64,000 nucleotides of DNA, from positions 824,572-888,571 of the forward strand of contig NZ_LZQD01000002.1 in the NCBI RefSeq assembly GCF_001858025.1, read 5' to 3'. Of this stretch, positions 63,114 to 64,000 are shown piece after piece. Both the position numbers and the translations under genes were made by a program. The notes under the pieces were generated by a model. That model did no database searches. It saw only the letters and a list, made by a program, of their open reading frames with translations, and was not told where the DNA came from. The stretch's first letter is position 1. Every line of letters starts with the position of its first letter. The DNA is from Trichormus sp. NMC-1. Its GTDB lineage: Bacteria; Cyanobacteriota; Cyanobacteriia; Cyanobacteriales; Nostocaceae.

Positions 63114-64000
63114 TAGGGGCGAAGCATTCGGGCGATAAATTATCGGTTTTTACCCAGGTCTAACTTCCGAATGCTTCGCCCTTACGGGCGATAAATTATC
63201 GGTTTTTACCCAGGTCTAACTTCCGAATGCTTCGCCCTTACGGGCGATAAATTATCGGTTTTTACCCAGGTCTAACTTCCGAATGCTTCGCCCTTACGGG
63301 CGATAAATTATCGGTTTTTACCCAGGTCTAACTTCCGAATGCTTCGCCCTTACGGGCGATAAATTATCGGTTTTTACCCAGGTCTAACTTCCGAATGCTT
63401 CGCCCTTACGGGCGATAAATTATCGGTTTTTACCCAGGTCTAACTTCCGAATGCTTCGCCCTTACGGGCGATAAATTATCGGTTTTTACCCAGGTCTAAC
63501 TTCCGAATGCTTCGCCCTTACGGGCGATAAATTATCGGTTTTTACCCAGGTCTAACTTCCGAATGCTTCGCCCTTACGGGCGATAAATTATCGGTTTTTA
63601 CCCAGGTCTAACTTCCGAATGCTTCGCCCTTACGGGCGATAAATTATCGGTTTTTACCCAGGTCTAACTTCCGAATGCTTCGCCCTTACGGGCGATAAAT
63701 TATCGGTTTTTACCCAGGTCTAACTTCCGAATGCTTCGCCCTTACGGGCGATAAATTATCGGTTTTTACCCAGGTCTAACTTCCGAATGCTTCGCCCTTA
63801 CGGGCGATAAATTATCGGTTTTTACCCAGGTCTAACTTCCGAATGCTTCGCCCTTACGGGCGATAAATTATCGGTTTTTACCCAGGTCTAACTTCCGAAT
63901 GCTTCGCCCTTACGGGCGATAAATTATCGGTTTTTACCCAGGTCTAACTTCCGAATGCTTCGCCCTTACGGGCGATAAATTATCGGTTTTTACCCAGGTC
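63113..64000 (+). repeat. 56-bp perfect tandem array grown from a 73-bp hairpin element
   Basis: The founder (63113-63185) has 19-bp terminal inverted repeats, GTAGGGGCGAAGCATTCGG and CCGAATGCTTCGCCCTTAC, one mismatch. From GGGCGATAAATTATCGG at 63130 the unit repeats every 56 bases (63186, 63242 ... 63970): 15 full units and a partial one before the window ends, all identical as far as I can see. Each unit contains CGCCC-ttac-GGGCG and CGATAA-a-TTATCG hairpins. There are no unique spacers, so it is not CRISPR. The array begins on the nrtC stop codon. Confidence 0.93.

Noticed and set aside
63130-64000. CRISPR array
   Set aside because: The period is constant at 56 bases and whole units are identical; there are no variable spacers and no cas genes. 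It is a simple tandem array.

Overview
The window reads as chromosome of a filamentous, probably heterocyst-forming cyanobacterium (order Nostocales). Grounds: the HIP1 palindrome GCGATCGC recurs (for example near 7806); there is a nirA-nrtA-nrtB-nrtC cluster behind an NtcA-type promoter, a DevBCA-type exporter, XisH/XisI proteins, a CruA-like cyclase, an Rre1-like regulator, Uma2, DUF29 and CHAT/TPS proteins, and the intergenic DNA is full of heptanucleotide repeats and hairpin elements typical of this order. Genus is not assigned.

Layout. 1-20.7 kb is mostly housekeeping: a MidA-like methyltransferase end, a beta-hydroxyacid dehydrogenase, ssb, pheT, a HicBA toxin-antitoxin pair, a sugar-phosphate nucleotidyltransferase/mutase-like protein, a coiled-coil protein, a CruA-like cyclase, an Rre1-like regulator, mtnP, a caspase-like protein with a Tyr/Ser dyad, and sat. 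20.9-28 kb holds a Panacea-type toxin-antitoxin pair, Uma2, mnmA, a SPOR-like secreted protein whose 3' end is invaded by an exact 316-bp copy of the Panacea gene, a 77-copy heptamer array running into the NAD(P)HX repair gene, and two DUF29 paralogues. 28-32.4 kb is a devBCA-like exporter operon divergent from a TetR regulator carrying an extra C-terminal ribbon-helix-helix-like segment, with a perfect operator-like inverted repeat between them. 32.4-35 kb is accessory: an xisI remnant, a GmrSD-like DUF262/DUF1524 protein, an antitoxin remnant and tRNA-Lys(CUU).

35.4-52.4 kb is a sensing and secretion region: histidine kinase and OmpR regulator, a secreted beta-solenoid protein, a two-partner secretion pair (TpsB/TpsA), a methyltransferase, Uma2, then a CHAT caspase-like TPR protein, a DUF928 protein and a CHASE2 adenylate cyclase. 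It contains three further exact copies of its own sequence (267, 386 and 418 bp), two of them joined in frame into a TpsA'-TpsB' mosaic. 52.4-56.7 kb is a Rieske protein followed by small toxin-antitoxin and XisHI modules and an unassigned three-gene minus-strand cassette, one protein of which has a PD-(D/E)XK-like ECK motif. 56.9-63.1 kb is the nitrate/nitrite assimilation operon. From 63.1 kb to the end runs a perfect 56-bp tandem array grown from a small hairpin element directly behind nrtC.

Most unusual overall: (i) four exact, same-strand, downstream copies of nearby gene pieces with abrupt edges, often beside hairpins or tandem repeats; (ii) the heptamer array whose copy number sets whether the NAD(P)HX repair enzyme is fused to an antitoxin fragment; (iii) the TPS-CHAT-DUF928-CHASE2-cyclase locus, in which a dispersed repeat supplies the signal peptide of TpsA; (iv) the 56-bp hairpin array inside or at the end of the nitrate operon. 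Assembly error is a live alternative for (i), (ii) and (iv).
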